Shown here piece after piece: positions 42,367 to 51,773 of a stretch of 64,000 nt of DNA. The translations under genes and the position numbers were made by a program. Every line of letters begins with the position of its first letter. Position 1 is the first letter of the stretch. This stretch comes from a bacterium (GTDB lineage Bacteria; Desulfobacterota; Binatia; DP-6): NCBI GenBank assembly GCA_026129405.1, contig JAHCID010000002.1:827422-891421 (forward strand), written 5' to 3'. The notes beneath the pieces are model-generated. The model saw nothing but the letters and a program-made list of their open reading frames with translations, made no database searches and was not told the origin of the DNA.

Positions 42367-44082
42367 GTGCAATCGCATCCGACGGCCGGGCGACGCGGAC
42401 TCCGCGTCGCGCCGGCAGGCTCGTCGCGGCAACCCCGGCCGCTCGTCGCGGTCGCCGCCTGCGCCGTGCTCGCGCTCGCGGCGCTCCTCCTCTTCGTGGG
42501 GCTCGGCGCCTATCCGCTCTGGGATCCCGACGAGGGCCGCCACGCGCTCATCGCCCGCAACCTGTGGGCCGCGACCGACTGGCGCGGCATGCTGCTGCCG
42601 CGTCTGCACGGCCGGCCGTATCACGACAAGCCGATCCTCTATTACTGGCTCACGGCGGTCGCGTACGCGCTCGGCGGTCCGACGACGGTCGCCGCGCGCT
42701 GGGTCTCGGCGTGCAGCGCGCTCGCGACGGTGGGGCTCGTCTTCTGGTTCGCGCTGCGCGCCTGGGGCCTCGCGGCCGCCGTCGCGGCGGCGACGATGCT
42801 CGTCACGGCGCTCGGCTTCCTCGGCCTCGGACGCTTCTCGTCGCTCGACATGCTCCTCACCGTCGCCGTGACGTCGGCGCTCGTCGCGCTGTACGCCTGG
42901 AGCCGCGAGGAGGGGCCGCGGACGCCGCTCGCTCTGGCCGGCGTCGCGCTCGGCGTGGGACTCCTCGCGAAGGGCGCGGTGGCGCCGGTCCTCGTCGGCG
43001 CCATCGTCGTCGTGCACCTGGCGACGACGGGGCGGGTGCGCCTGCTGCGCGGGCGCTCCCTGCTCGTGGTCGCGCTCCCGTGCCTCGTGGTGGCGGGACC
43101 GTGGTACGTCGCCGCCGCCTGGCTCGACCCGGCGTATCTCTCGGAGTTCCTCGTCCGTCATCACCTGAAGCGCTTTCTCGCGGCCTCGGAGCGTCTCCAT
43201 CCGGCGCCGTTCTGGTACACGCCCGTCTTCGCGCTCGCGGTGTTCTGGCCCTGGAGCGCGCTCCTGCCCGCGGTCGTGCGCGACGGCCGGGAGCGCGGGC
43301 TCGACGAGGCGCAGCGCTTCTGCCTGATCTGGGCGGCGGCCGTGGTCGCGTTCTTCACCGTGTCGAGCGGCAAGCTCGCCACCTACGTCCTCCCGGCCAT
43401 GCCGGCGCTCGCGTTGCTCGGTGGCCGCGTCCTGGCCGAAGCGGCGCGGCGTCGGGTGTCGGAGCCGACGCGGCGGCTCGTGCGGGGCGGCCTCGTGGTC
43501 GCGAGCGGCACCTGGATCGTGGCCGGCGCCGGCCTGCTCGCGGCCGGGCTCGCGCGCATCACGACGCCTTTCCCGCAGCGTGCGGCGCTGGCCGTCGCCA
43601 GCGTCGCGATCGCCTGCGTCCTGGCGCGGCTCGCGCGGCGCGCCCCCGTCGAGACGGCGGCCGCGGGCCTCGTCGGCGCGGTGATGGCGACGGCGGCAGC
43701 CTTCTACGGTCTCGTCGTGCCCGGGCTCGAAGCACGCTTCAGCGACGCTCCCCTGGCGCGTCTGATCCGGGCGTGCGACCCGGCAGCGGTGGGACCCGTG
43801 CTGGTCTGGGGCGACACGCCCGATTCGCTCGCGTTCTACCTCGATCGGCCCACGCACCGGATCGAGCGGCCGCGCGACCTGCGCCACGTGCTCGCGCGCC
43901 GCGACCGCGTCTTCGTCGTCGCCGGCCTCGGTCAGGTGGAGGATCTCCAGCGCATGACGGGCGACGCCCTCGACGTCGCGGCGCGCGGCCGGCACGTGCT
44001 GCTCACCGCCCGGACGCTCGCCGCCGGCGCGACCAGCGGCTCCCGCGCCTGCGCGGCGGGCAGCGGGCGCGTCGGCGGGTGA
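42367..44082 (+). CDS. GT39/ArnT-like membrane glycosyltransferase
   Basis: A 571-residue inner-membrane enzyme with about twelve helices. The first periplasmic loop carries the family motif YPLWDPDEGRHALIARN (catalytic Asp-Glu), then HGRPYHDKPILYYWL and GRFSSLDMLL. Members (ArnT, PMT-like) transfer sugars from polyprenyl phosphate to lipid A or proteins. The C-terminal third is periplasmic (LVWGDTPDSLAFYL, DRPTHRIERPRDLRHVL). No lipid A or O-antigen genes are adjacent, so the acceptor is unknown. Confidence 0.85.
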   Translation: MQSHPTAGRRGLRVAPAGSSRQPRPLVAVAACAVLALAALLLFVGLGAYPLWDPDEGRHALIARNLWAATDWRGMLLPRLHGRPYHDKPILYYWLTAVAYALGGPTTVAARWVSACSALATVGLVFWFALRAWGLAAAVAAATMLVTALGFLGLGRFSSLDMLLTVAVTSALVALYAWSREEGPRTPLALAGVALGVGLLAKGAVAPVLVGAIVVVHLATTGRVRLLRGRSLLVVALPCLVVAGPWYVAAAWLDPAYLSEFLVRHHLKRFLAASERLHPAPFWYTPVFALAVFWPWSALLPAVVRDGRERGLDEAQRFCLIWAAAVVAFFTVSSGKLATYVLPAMPALALLGGRVLAEAARRRVSEPTRRLVRGGLVVASGTWIVAGAGLLAAGLARITTPFPQRAALAVASVAIACVLARLARRAPVETAAAGLVGAVMATAAAFYGLVVPGLEARFSDAPLARLIRACDPAAVGPVLVWGDTPDSLAFYLDRPTHRIERPRDLRHVLARRDRVFVVAGLGQVEDLQRMTGDALDVAARGRHVLLTARTLAAGATSGSRACAAGSGRVGG

Positions 44083-44085
44083 CGT

Positions 44086-44940
44086 CTACGCGAGCCGGCG
44101 CTTCGGGTGCACGCCGCCCACGTGCCCCATGAACGGCGGATGGATCGTGTAGCCGAGCAGCTCCTGCACGCGCTCGGGCATCGCGCGCGCGACCTCGGGC
44201 GCGATCGCGAGGGTGAAGTTCTCCTGCTGGCGCGCCCACGGCTCGCAGTACTGGTAGGTGACCGCGAGCCGCGGCGCCGCGCTGCGGTTGGCGCCGCCCC
44301 GGTGCCAGAGCGTACCGAGGAAGAGCACGACGGAGCCGGCGGGCATGACGACGGGCTGCGGCGCGGCGTCGACGACGTCGGGCGCGTGCTCGGCCGACAG
44401 CGCCAGCGCGGAGTCGGCGCCGCGGCCGTACGTCGTCGCCTGCGCGAAGTCGCCCGCCGACACCACGCCGCGCGGGACGACGTCGCCCCAGCGGTGGCTG
44501 CCGCGGATCACCTCGGTGGCGCCGTTCTCGGCGGTGAAGTCGTCGATGGCGCAGATGGTGGCGACGCTGATCGGCGCGCGCGGGCGGGGAAAGGGATAGA
44601 AGCTGTCGTCGAAGTGGAGCGCCTGTGCCGTTTCGCCGGGATGGATGCGGATCGCCTGCCCGGCGGTGAGGAGGTAGTGCGGTGCGAGCAGGGCGTCGAG
44701 CAGCGCGAGCACGTGCGGGTGGGCCGCGAGCGCCGCGAACGCCGCGTGGACGGCGGGCAGCGTGTAGACGCGCTCGGTGCGGCGGCCCTCGAAGTCGTTG
44801 CGGCCGAAGGCCTGACGCGCGAAGTGCGGCGCCAGCGCGTCGCGGTACGTGCGCAGATCCCGAGCCGACAGCAGCCCGTCGAGGACGACGTAGCCGTCGG
44901 CGTCGAGGCGGGCGAGCTGGGCGTCGCGGTCGGCGGTCAC
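44086..44940 (-). CDS. Phytanoyl-CoA dioxygenase (PhyH) family protein
   Basis: A 284-residue Fe(II)/2-oxoglutarate oxygenase. The metal triad is His109 and Asp111 in ALHFDDSFYPF and His213 in GTLWHRGGANRS, with Arg224 (APRLAVTY) to hold 2-oxoglutarate. An N-terminal LDADGYVVLDGLLSA is typical. It hydroxylates small molecules; many bacterial members act in secondary metabolism or ectoine synthesis. Convergent with the glycosyltransferase, three bases apart. Substrate not predictable. Confidence 0.85.
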   Translation of the reverse strand: MTADRDAQLARLDADGYVVLDGLLSARDLRTYRDALAPHFARQAFGRNDFEGRRTERVYTLPAVHAAFAALAAHPHVLALLDALLAPHYLLTAGQAIRIHPGETAQALHFDDSFYPFPRPRAPISVATICAIDDFTAENGATEVIRGSHRWGDVVPRGVVSAGDFAQATTYGRGADSALALSAEHAPDVVDAAPQPVVMPAGSVVLFLGTLWHRGGANRSAAPRLAVTYQYCEPWARQQENFTLAIAPEVARAMPERVQELLGYTIHPPFMGHVGGVHPKRRLA

Positions 44941-45046
44941 GGTGGCGCCAGCCTGGCGCCGGCGCCCGGCGAGGTCAACGCGGACGCGGGTCCGGCCGCC
45001 GGAGCCGCGCGCCGACGCGGGTCGGTCGCGACGGCCCCGGCGCCGG

Positions 45047-45796
45047 CTAGCGGTAGCCGCCGGCGGCGACGAGCAGCTCGCCGGTGAGCCAGCCCGACTC
45101 CTCCGACGCCAGGAAGACCGCGATGGGCGCGATGTCCTCGGGGACGCCGTTGCGGCCGAGCGGGGTCTCGGCGGCGATCTGCTTCTCGGCGTCGCTGCCG
45201 ATGAAGCCGATCGCGGTCGCCCCCTCGGTCGCGACCACGCCGGGGTTGATGGCGTTCACCCGGACCTTCCGCGGTCCCAGCTCGCGTGCCAGCTCGCGGG
45301 TGACGGTGTCGACGGCGCCCTTCGTGGCCGAATAGATCACGGACCCGATCAGCGGCTTCGTGCTCGCCACCGAGCCGACGTTGATGACGCTGCCGCCCTC
45401 CGGCCCGAAGCGCGCCACGGCCGCCTGCGTCGCGAGGATCAGCCCGAGCACGTTGACGTCGAACTGGCGATGGAACTCCTCCGGCGTGACCTCCTCGAGC
45501 GGTGCGAAGCGATAGATGCCGGCGTTGTTGACGAGGACGTCGAGCCGGCCGAACGCCTTCTGCGTCTCGGCGAAGAGGCGCTGCACGTCGTCCGGCCGGG
45601 CGACGTCGGCCTGGACGGCGACGGCCTTGCCGCCCCGCCGGGTGACGTGTCCCACGACGCGCTCGGCGCCCTCGCGGTCCGCCGCGTAGTTCACCACCAC
45701 GGCCGCACCCGCGGCCCCGAGCTCCTTCGCGATCGCGGCACCGATGCCCTTGGCGGCGCCGGTGACGACCGCCACCTTGCCTGTGAGTCTGCCCAC
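45047..45796 (-). CDS. SDR oxidoreductase (3-oxoacyl-ACP reductase/FabG-like)
   Basis: A 249-residue SDR: TGAAKGIGAAIAKELG, NYAAD after strand 2, NNAGIYRF, catalytic Ser in NVGSVAS and YSATK, and the C-terminal GELLVAAGGYR. GTG 45796 with AAGGAG upstream is a better start than ATG 45850, which would put coding sequence through the upstream palindrome. It lies downstream of an ArsR-family gene in the same direction and is probably its target. Closest guess is FabG or glucose dehydrogenase type; substrate unknown. Confidence 0.85.
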   Translation of the reverse strand: MGRLTGKVAVVTGAAKGIGAAIAKELGAAGAAVVVNYAADREGAERVVGHVTRRGGKAVAVQADVARPDDVQRLFAETQKAFGRLDVLVNNAGIYRFAPLEEVTPEEFHRQFDVNVLGLILATQAAVARFGPEGGSVINVGSVASTKPLIGSVIYSATKGAVDTVTRELARELGPRKVRVNAINPGVVATEGATAIGFIGSDAEKQIAAETPLGRNGVPEDIAPIAVFLASEESGWLTGELLVAAGGYR

Positions 45797-45824
45797 TGTA
45801 CGTCTCCTTGCCGTCGCGGGTTCA

Positions 45825-45842
45825 TTTCGACGGCCATCGAAA
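45825..45842. promoter_or_regulatory. Inverted repeat upstream of SDR (candidate ArsR-family operator)
   Basis: TTTCGA, six bases, TCGAAA lies 28 bases upstream of the SDR start and 43 bases after the ArsR-type gene. Its dyad and AT-rich arms suit a winged-helix dimer. Confidence 0.45.
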
Positions 45843-45885
45843 CGTTCCACCCGCCCCGACCCGAGTCAACGGGGGGACGCTCGGC

Positions 45886-46236
45886 TCAGAGGCGCGCGAG
45901 ACGCGCGAGGTAGGCGCGCAGGACGTTGCGGCGGAGCGTGAGGTGGGCGAACTTCCCTTCGCGGGCGATGGCCACGAGCCCGGCCGCCTCGAGCTCCTTC
46001 AGGTGGTGCGAGAGCGTGGCGGCGGAGACGTCGTGCCGCTCGGTGAGGTGGGTGCACGGCATGGCCGCGTCGCACGCGGCGATGTCGGCGAGGATGCGGA
46101 AGCGGCGCGGCTCGGCCAAGGCGCGGGCGACGCGGGCGAACTCGGCCTCGGTGAGCGTCGCCCGCCGCGGCGCGCGCGGCGTCGCCGTCCGGCGGGACGC
46201 GGGGCGGGTCTTCGGGCGGGTGCGGGGCCTGGCCAT
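45886..46236 (-). CDS. ArsR/SmtB-family regulator lacking metal cysteines
   Basis: A 116-residue winged-helix protein: [20 protein letters not shown], recognition helix [19 protein letters not shown] and wing [17 protein letters not shown]. The N-terminal 28 residues are basic. Cysteines in [14 protein letters not shown] do not form the CVC metal box, so ligand sensing differs from arsenic types; the subgroup often controls SDR/oxidoreductase genes. An SDR gene follows in the same direction. Confidence 0.82.
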   Translation of the reverse strand: MARPRTRPKTRPASRRTATPRAPRRATLTEAEFARVARALAEPRRFRILADIAACDAAMPCTHLTERHDVSAATLSHHLKELEAAGLVAIAREGKFAHLTLRRNVLRAYLARLARL

Positions 46237-46300
46237 GCGGCGCGGAGCGCACGCTGTCGCAGGACCACCCGGGATGCAAACCGGCGCGCGCCGCGGGCGC

Positions 46301-47314
46301 TCAGCGCGGCGTCACGGCGTAGGGGTTGCCGCCGAGGGCGTTCGACACGTCCATGATCGCGCGCTGGGCGCGCACGCTGTTGCCGGCGGCGTCGAGCGGG
46401 GGCGAGAAGGCGGCGATGCCGAACTTGCCCGGCGAGACGGCGATGATGCCGCCGCCCACGCCGCTCTTCGCCGGCAGGCCGGTACGGAACAGCCACTTGC
46501 CGGAGTCGTCGTAGAGCCCGGCCGTCGCCATCACGGCGAGGACGCCCGGCACGTGGCGGGCGTCGATCACCGTCGCCTTGGTCACCGGATTCACGCCGCC
46601 GTTCGCCAGCGTCGCGGCCATGGTGGCGAGATCGCGCGTGTCCACGGCGACGGAGCACTGGCGGGTGTAGAGGTCGGTCGCCTGGGCCGGGTTCTTCGCG
46701 ATCAGACCGTAGGCGTGCATGAGCATGCCGATCGCCTGGTTGCGCTGGTTCGTCGCCGCCTCGGAGGCGTAGACCTCGGCGTCGATCGCCAGCGTGCGCC
46801 CGGCGAACGCACCGTAGCCGGCGAGGATCGTCGCCCAGACCTCGTCGGCGCTCTCGCCCTCCACCATGCTCGTGACGGCGATCGCGCCGGCGTTGACGAG
46901 CGGGTTCATTTCGCGGCCCTTGTACTGCTCGATGGCGGTGATGGAGTTGAACGCCTGGCCCGTGGCGTCGACGCCGACCCCGTTCGCGATCGCCTCGTCG
47001 CCGCGCTGCTGCATCACCTCGGCCAGCGTGAAGACCTTGGAGATCGACTGGATCGAGAACCGCCGCTCGACGTCGCCGACGGCCGTGATCTGCCCGTCGA
47101 CGGTGACGACGACGATGCCGAACAGCGTCGACGGCACGGTCGCGAGCGCGGGGATGTAGTCGGCGTTCCTGCCTTCGGTGAGGCCGGCGTACCTCGCGCG
47201 CGCGGCGGCGAGGGCCCTCTCGACGTCGGCCTTGGCGGGAACCTGGGCGGCGCCGCCGGCGGCGGAGGCGAGAAGCAGCAGCGCGGCGAGAAGCGGGCGA
47301 CGCATCGTCGTCAT
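46301..47314 (-). CDS. glsA: Exported glutaminase, beta-lactamase fold
   Basis: A 337-residue glutaminase A: Ser-x-x-Lys nucleophile in [26 protein letters not shown], Tyr-rich [14 protein letters not shown] and [10 protein letters not shown]. Unusually for GlsA, an N-terminal signal peptide ([17 protein letters not shown]) is present, so glutamine would be hydrolysed to glutamate and ammonia in the periplasm. Its first ATG overlaps the CHRD stop by four bases, making it the last gene of the secreted-protein operon; the ATG at 47305 is an alternative start. Confidence 0.88.
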   Translation of the reverse strand: MTTMRRPLLAALLLLASAAGGAAQVPAKADVERALAAARARYAGLTEGRNADYIPALATVPSTLFGIVVVTVDGQITAVGDVERRFSIQSISKVFTLAEVMQQRGDEAIANGVGVDATGQAFNSITAIEQYKGREMNPLVNAGAIAVTSMVEGESADEVWATILAGYGAFAGRTLAIDAEVYASEAATNQRNQAIGMLMHAYGLIAKNPAQATDLYTRQCSVAVDTRDLATMAATLANGGVNPVTKATVIDARHVPGVLAVMATAGLYDDSGKWLFRTGLPAKSGVGGGIIAVSPGKFGIAAFSPPLDAAGNSVRAQRAIMDVSNALGGNPYAVTPR

Positions 47315-48039
47315 GGGGCTTCCCTAGAGCATGCAGGCGGCGAAGCCGAGCACGCGCCGGAGGCGCGCATCCCGCCGAGGCGCGTACACGGACCGGCGGC
47401 CCGCGGCACGCAGAGCCGCTCGACCACGACGTTGCCCGCCGGGGTACGCGGCAGGCAGCAGCCGGGCCGCGTGCGGGCACGGCGCGTGGGCGGCCCGCAG
47501 CTCGCCGCCTGCGCCGCGCGCTTCAGCGCACGCACCCCGGGCGTGCGCCGCTGCGCGCGGGGGAGTCTGCGCACGGCGGTGCGAACGCAGGCCCGAAACG
47601 CCGCGCCGCTCGCCGCGCCTGCGCAGCCGCAGGTGCGGCCGTCGATCGCCGCAGGCAGGATGAGCCCGTGCAGCGCGCCGTCCGGCGCCGACGCGGTCGC
47701 GACGTGCAGCCACCACCGCGCATCGACGAGCGCGGCCTGCGCCTCGGCGGCGAGCGGGCCGAACCGGCCGATGTGGGTTCCGCTCGCCGGCGGGTTGGTG
47801 AGCGCGACGACGCCCGGCCCCGCCGCGCCGACGCGCAGCTCGGTGACCGTCGCGAAGCCGCCGAGGTCCGCGACGCGAAGCTCCCAGCGCACCGTGCCGT
47901 CGTCCCGCAGCGTCAGCACGGCGAGACCGCGTGCTTCCGGCGGCCCGCCGGGCAAGGGCGTCAGCCTCGCCTCGAGGCGAACCTCGGCGCGCGCGACCGC
48001 GGCCACGAGCAGCGTCGCAGCGACCTGTGCCCAGGTCAT
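47311..48039 (-). CDS. Exported CHRD-like domain protein with Cys-rich tail
   Basis: A 242-residue protein: signal peptide (WAQVAATLLVAAVARA), then a CHRD-like beta domain (LEARLTPLPGGPPEARGLAV, TVRWELRVADLGG, THIGRFGPLAAEAQAALVDA, WWLHVATASAPDGALHGLIL). CHRD domains occur in chordin and in bacterial exported proteins of unknown role. The C-terminal 90 residues hold about ten Cys in an Arg-rich context (DGRTCGCAGAA, CGPP, GCCLP, LCVP), which could be disulfide-bonded or poorly conserved. Start overlaps the di-haem gene stop by four bases. Confidence 0.65.
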   Translation of the reverse strand: MTWAQVAATLLVAAVARAEVRLEARLTPLPGGPPEARGLAVLTLRDDGTVRWELRVADLGGFATVTELRVGAAGPGVVALTNPPASGTHIGRFGPLAAEAQAALVDARWWLHVATASAPDGALHGLILPAAIDGRTCGCAGAASGAAFRACVRTAVRRLPRAQRRTPGVRALKRAAQAASCGPPTRRARTRPGCCLPRTPAGNVVVERLCVPRAAGPCTRLGGMRASGACSASPPACSREAP

Positions 48040-49658
48040 TCGAAGTCCTCATCGAGCGCCCGCAGGAACGCCGCCACCGGCGCGATCTCGGCGTCCGCAA
48101 TGCGGACCTTGCGCAGCTGCCGCGCGCCGTTGCGCAGAAGGCCGGCACGGGCGAGGTCGGCGCTCCGCGCATAGAACCGCACGACGTCCGCGAGCGTGTC
48201 GCGGCTGCCGTCGTGGAGATAGGGCGCGGAGTGTCCGAGGTCGCGCAGCCCCGGCGTCTTGAAGAGCGCGACCGTGGCAGGAAGCAGCGCCGCGGGGCGG
48301 CGGGGGCAGCCGCGGGTCCCGCGACTCGCGCACACCAGCCTGGCGAGCGCTCGCGTGCGGCGGGTGTCGGCGACGTCGGGGTTGGCGAAGACGTTCCAGA
48401 GCCCGAGGTCGGTGAAGCCGGGACGATCCGGACGGGCGATCGCGCGGAACGGTCCCGGCGCGCGTGGATGGGCGGCGCTGGGTGGGAGGAAGCGGGCCGG
48501 GTCGGCGCTGCGCGCGGCGAGGTCCGGGATCGCGATCGTCGCGAAGCTGCCGGGGCCGTGGACGGCGTCGTACTCGTCCTGGGTGGCGCCCGTGTTGTGG
48601 ACGCCGAAGTCGGTGAAGGCGGGGGCGGGATGGCAGGCGGCGCAGTTGCCGGCCTTCGGCGAGAGGAATGTGCGCAGCCCGTGCAGCTCGTCGGGGCCGA
48701 AGACGAAGTCGTGCGGGTGGAGGAGGAAGCGTCCGTCGGCAGCGTCGACGAAGGCCGGCGCGTCGAGCCGTGCGACGAGCCGCGCGAGCCGCCGCGTGTA
48801 GCGCGCGGGGCTCTCCGCCCGGCGGGGGGCCACGGGCAGGCCGTTCTTGCGCAGGAAGACGTCGTAGGGCGACGCAGCGAAGGCGCCGGCCGTGTCCTGC
48901 GCGCCGACGAGGGAGCGGACGTAGTCCGCGACGAACGCCGCCACGGCGGCCAGGATCTGTTCGTCGCTGGCGCGGCGGACGTCGAACCGGCGTGCCGTCG
49001 GGATCGGCAGATCGATCGGGTGGAGCGAGTCGTAGCCGGCGAAGAGGCCGGCGTAGGACGCCCCGCCGAACGCCTGGGCGAGGGCGCCGCGGCCGTCGTC
49101 CTCGCGGACGACGCGCGCGATCCACGCCACCGCGGTTGCGCGCTCGTCGGGGTACCAGCCGAAGTTGCGGCCGGTGAACGTCGCCGCCACGAGATCCTCG
49201 AGGGTCGCGAACTCGGCGTCGAAGTGGAGCGCGAACGCTCCGTCGCGGCGCAGCGACGCGTTCAGCAGCTGCTGCGAGTTGCGTACGGTGTGGGTCTCGC
49301 CGTCGTCGCGGGCGGGGATCGGGCTGCGGCGGGCGAAGTCGGCGTAGTTGCGTCCGCCGCCACCCGGCGTCGTCTTGTGCTCGACGTCGAGGTGGCAGGC
49401 GCGGCAGTTCATCGCCTGGCCGGCGAAAGGCCCCGGCAGCGGCGTGCCGGTGGTCGCGGTGTCGTCGACGACGGGGTCGCCCACGGCGAGCGGCGCGTTC
49501 GGGTCCGGGGCGCCGTGGACGGCGGCGAACTGCGCGAAGCGGGTCTCGTCGAAGAGACGGTTGCCGAGCAGTATCTCCGGCGGATCGCCGATCGCGGGAT
49601 CGGCGAGCGCGTGGCCTGCGAGCGTGAGGAGGAGCGCGACGACGGCGGCGCGGCGCAT
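48036..49658 (-). CDS. Di-haem cytochrome c peroxidase-like protein
   Basis: A 540-residue periplasmic protein with a signal peptide (VVALLLTLAGHALA). Two haem c motifs are present: CRACH at 85-89 and CAACH at 339-343, the bacterial peroxidase/MauG layout. Other conserved pieces are RNSQQLLNASL, GNRLFDETRFAQF and LFKTPGLRDLGHSAPYLHDG, which carries the distal-site His region. It would reduce peroxide or oxidise partner proteins as MauG does. It lies among secreted paralogs and shares a one-base overlap (TGATG) with the next upstream gene, so those proteins are candidate substrates or partners. Confidence 0.82.
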   Translation of the reverse strand: MRRAAVVALLLTLAGHALADPAIGDPPEILLGNRLFDETRFAQFAAVHGAPDPNAPLAVGDPVVDDTATTGTPLPGPFAGQAMNCRACHLDVEHKTTPGGGGRNYADFARRSPIPARDDGETHTVRNSQQLLNASLRRDGAFALHFDAEFATLEDLVAATFTGRNFGWYPDERATAVAWIARVVREDDGRGALAQAFGGASYAGLFAGYDSLHPIDLPIPTARRFDVRRASDEQILAAVAAFVADYVRSLVGAQDTAGAFAASPYDVFLRKNGLPVAPRRAESPARYTRRLARLVARLDAPAFVDAADGRFLLHPHDFVFGPDELHGLRTFLSPKAGNCAACHPAPAFTDFGVHNTGATQDEYDAVHGPGSFATIAIPDLAARSADPARFLPPSAAHPRAPGPFRAIARPDRPGFTDLGLWNVFANPDVADTRRTRALARLVCASRGTRGCPRRPAALLPATVALFKTPGLRDLGHSAPYLHDGSRDTLADVVRFYARSADLARAGLLRNGARQLRKVRIADAEIAPVAAFLRALDEDFE

Positions 49659-50707
49659 CAGCTCGGTCCCTCTTCCTCGCCGGCGGTCTGCACGACGCAC
49701 GGGAAGTGGTCGGCGAGCGCGCGGCCGTCCGACGCTGCGAACAGGCGAAGGTACGTGCGCGCGCGGAAGTACGAGGCGGCGAGCATGCCCTCGGTGCGGC
49801 AGCGCAGCAGGCCGAGGTGCTGGTCGATCGTCGTCTCGGCGAAGTCCGCCGAGCCGCCCTCGCCGCAGCGCTGGACGAGGCGGGCGCGGGCCTTGGCTTG
49901 CGCCCGCTCGACGCGGGCGACGAGGCGATCGTCGCAGGCCTTGCCCGCCGCGGCGAACGCCCGCGTGTCGTCGATCGCCGCGGCCTGGCGCGCGCGCACG
50001 ACCTGGACGCGATCGAGGCAGCGGCGCAGCCCTGCGGAGAGGACCGCCACGAACGGCGCCGTTGCCGCGCCGACCGCCTGTTGGCAGCGGACACTGTCGC
50101 GATCGTAGCGGTCGCCGGCGAACTCGGGCGCCGGCAGATGACCGTTCGTGAGGACGAGCGAGTAGATCGGCGACGGCTCGTAGCCCGGTGCGTCCGTCCA
50201 TACGCGGAACGCGATGCGGGCCTCGCCGAACCTGCCCGGCGGCGTCGTGAAGAGCGTCTGCCATTCGGGGTGGCGGTGGAGATCGCCGGGCGGAGCCGCG
50301 CCGGACACGCCGACGAGGGCGTCGTCGCCAGGCTGCGCGAGCGTGACGCCGCCCACCTTCATCGCGGTGCGGCCGCCGTCGTTGTCGATGAGCTGGACCC
50401 GGATCGGGATGCCCGGCGGGAAGATGGGGTAGGGAACGTTCGTGCCGGGGAAGAACTCGTCGCCGTCGGCGGTGTCGAAGCCCGGGTTCGTGCCCGAGTA
50501 GATCGCGTTGTCGCCGAGCCTGAAGTCGAAGCCCACCGGGACGACGCTGCGGAAGTCGTACGAGACGAGCAGCCGCCCGCCGTCGGCGCGCTCCGACGTC
50601 ACGACGAAGTCGACGACGTGGTGCGCCCGTGCGACGACAGGGGCGAGGACGAGGAGCGCCGCGGCGGTGCGGAGGCGGATGCCGTGCATGGCGTGCATTC
50701 CCTTCAT
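49658..50707 (-). CDS. Exported paralog A: shared N-domain plus Cys-type C-domain
   Basis: A 349-residue protein whose ATG overlaps the upstream stop (ATGA). Signal peptide (AALLVLAPVVARA) then AHHVVDFVVTSERADGGRLL, a His pair at the mature N-terminus. The shared N-domain has SYDFRSVVPVGFDF, SGTNPGFDTADGDEF, IRVQLIDNDG and DLHRHPEWQTLF...YSLVLTNGHL. The C-terminal half has spaced cysteines: RCQQAVGAAT, RRCLDRVQV, ACDDRLVA, QRCGEGG and DHFPCVV. No family recognised. It matches paralogs B and D in layout. Confidence 0.7.
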   Translation of the reverse strand: MKGMHAMHGIRLRTAAALLVLAPVVARAHHVVDFVVTSERADGGRLLVSYDFRSVVPVGFDFRLGDNAIYSGTNPGFDTADGDEFFPGTNVPYPIFPPGIPIRVQLIDNDGGRTAMKVGGVTLAQPGDDALVGVSGAAPPGDLHRHPEWQTLFTTPPGRFGEARIAFRVWTDAPGYEPSPIYSLVLTNGHLPAPEFAGDRYDRDSVRCQQAVGAATAPFVAVLSAGLRRCLDRVQVVRARQAAAIDDTRAFAAAGKACDDRLVARVERAQAKARARLVQRCGEGGSADFAETTIDQHLGLLRCRTEGMLAASYFRARTYLRLFAASDGRALADHFPCVVQTAGEEEGPS

Positions 50708-51747
50708 TCGCAGGCCGCGGGCGCCGGCGCGTTGCGGGCGTTCCAGCGCGTTCCCGGCTTCCAGCTGGTGGTGCCGCCGAAGACGAGGCACGTGCGCCGC
50801 GTCCCGAAGGTGAGGACGACGCGGAGCGGCCCGGGGTCGGTCGCGAGGTCGAGCCCGGGGGTGTCGCTGCGGGCGGTGAGGACGAGCCGCTTGCCGGTCT
50901 TCAACCTGACCGCGCGGACGGGTCCGGCGGCGCCGCGCGGGTCGGCGTAGCGCAGCACGCGGCCGCCCTTGCGGACGGCCCAGGCGACGGCAGGCAGCGC
51001 AAGCGTCGCCGTGCCCTGCGGGCCGGCGATCACGAGCGCGGCGCCGCCGACCGACGGGTCGTCGGCGCCGCCCGGCTCGATCGCGGGAACGCCGCGATCG
51101 CCGGCGCGCAGGGAGAGGGTCCATCCCGTCCGTGCGGCGCGAAGCCGCAGCCGGCGCCCTGCGAGCAGCACGTCGGGCGCCCTGCCGACGTCGGGCAGCG
51201 TGGTCGTCGGAATCGAGACGTCGGGGTCGTTCACGAGGACGAAGACGTACGGCGGCGACGCGCGGTACGCGGGCGACGTGGTGGTGAGGCGCAGCGCGAT
51301 CTGGAACGCGCCGCGTACGTCGTCGGGCAGGACGAGGCGCCACTCGCCGTGCACGTGCAGATCGGGCGCGTTGGCGACGAACGCCGACGCGCCGGGGGCG
51401 TCGAGCACGGTCGTGCCGAGCTTGAACGAGGCACCGGGGTCGGCCGCGAGCAGCTCGACGCGGATCGGCGTGCCGGCCCTCACGGGATGGAAGCCGGGCC
51501 CCGCTTCCGTCAGCGGATCGACGGCGTCGAAGCCGGGCTGCGTGCTGGTCCAGCGCGTGAGCCCGTCCGCCGAGACGCTGAACGACGTGCGGATCGGGCG
51601 TCCGAAGTCGTGCACGACGAGGAGCTGGCCGCCGTTCTCGCCGCTGGCGCCGACCACCATGTCGACGTCGTCGACGGGCGGCGCCGCCGTCGTGGGCGCG
51701 GCGTGGAGGACGGCGAGGACGGCGAGGGTACGAAGCAGTCGTGGCAT
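50704..51747 (-). CDS. Exported paralog C: shared N-domain plus second C-domain type
   Basis: A 347-residue protein with signal peptide (LRTLAVLAVLHAAPTTA). N-domain: VDMVVGASGENGGQLLVVHD, STQPGFDAVDPL, IRVELLAADPGASFKLG and DLHVHGEWRLVLP. A short Thr-rich linker (SIPTTTLPDV) leads to a beta-type C-domain: LLAGRRLRLRAARTGW, GGAALVIAGPQGTATLALPA, VRLKTGKRLVLTAR and TCLVFGGTTSWKPG. The same C-domain ends paralog E. Ribosome site GGGAGAG. Function unknown. Confidence 0.7.
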   Translation of the reverse strand: MPRLLRTLAVLAVLHAAPTTAAPPVDDVDMVVGASGENGGQLLVVHDFGRPIRTSFSVSADGLTRWTSTQPGFDAVDPLTEAGPGFHPVRAGTPIRVELLAADPGASFKLGTTVLDAPGASAFVANAPDLHVHGEWRLVLPDDVRGAFQIALRLTTTSPAYRASPPYVFVLVNDPDVSIPTTTLPDVGRAPDVLLAGRRLRLRAARTGWTLSLRAGDRGVPAIEPGGADDPSVGGAALVIAGPQGTATLALPAVAWAVRKGGRVLRYADPRGAAGPVRAVRLKTGKRLVLTARSDTPGLDLATDPGPLRVVLTFGTRRTCLVFGGTTSWKPGTRWNARNAPAPAACE

Positions 51748-51773
51748 GCGTCGGCTCTCCCGGAATCGAGGGT

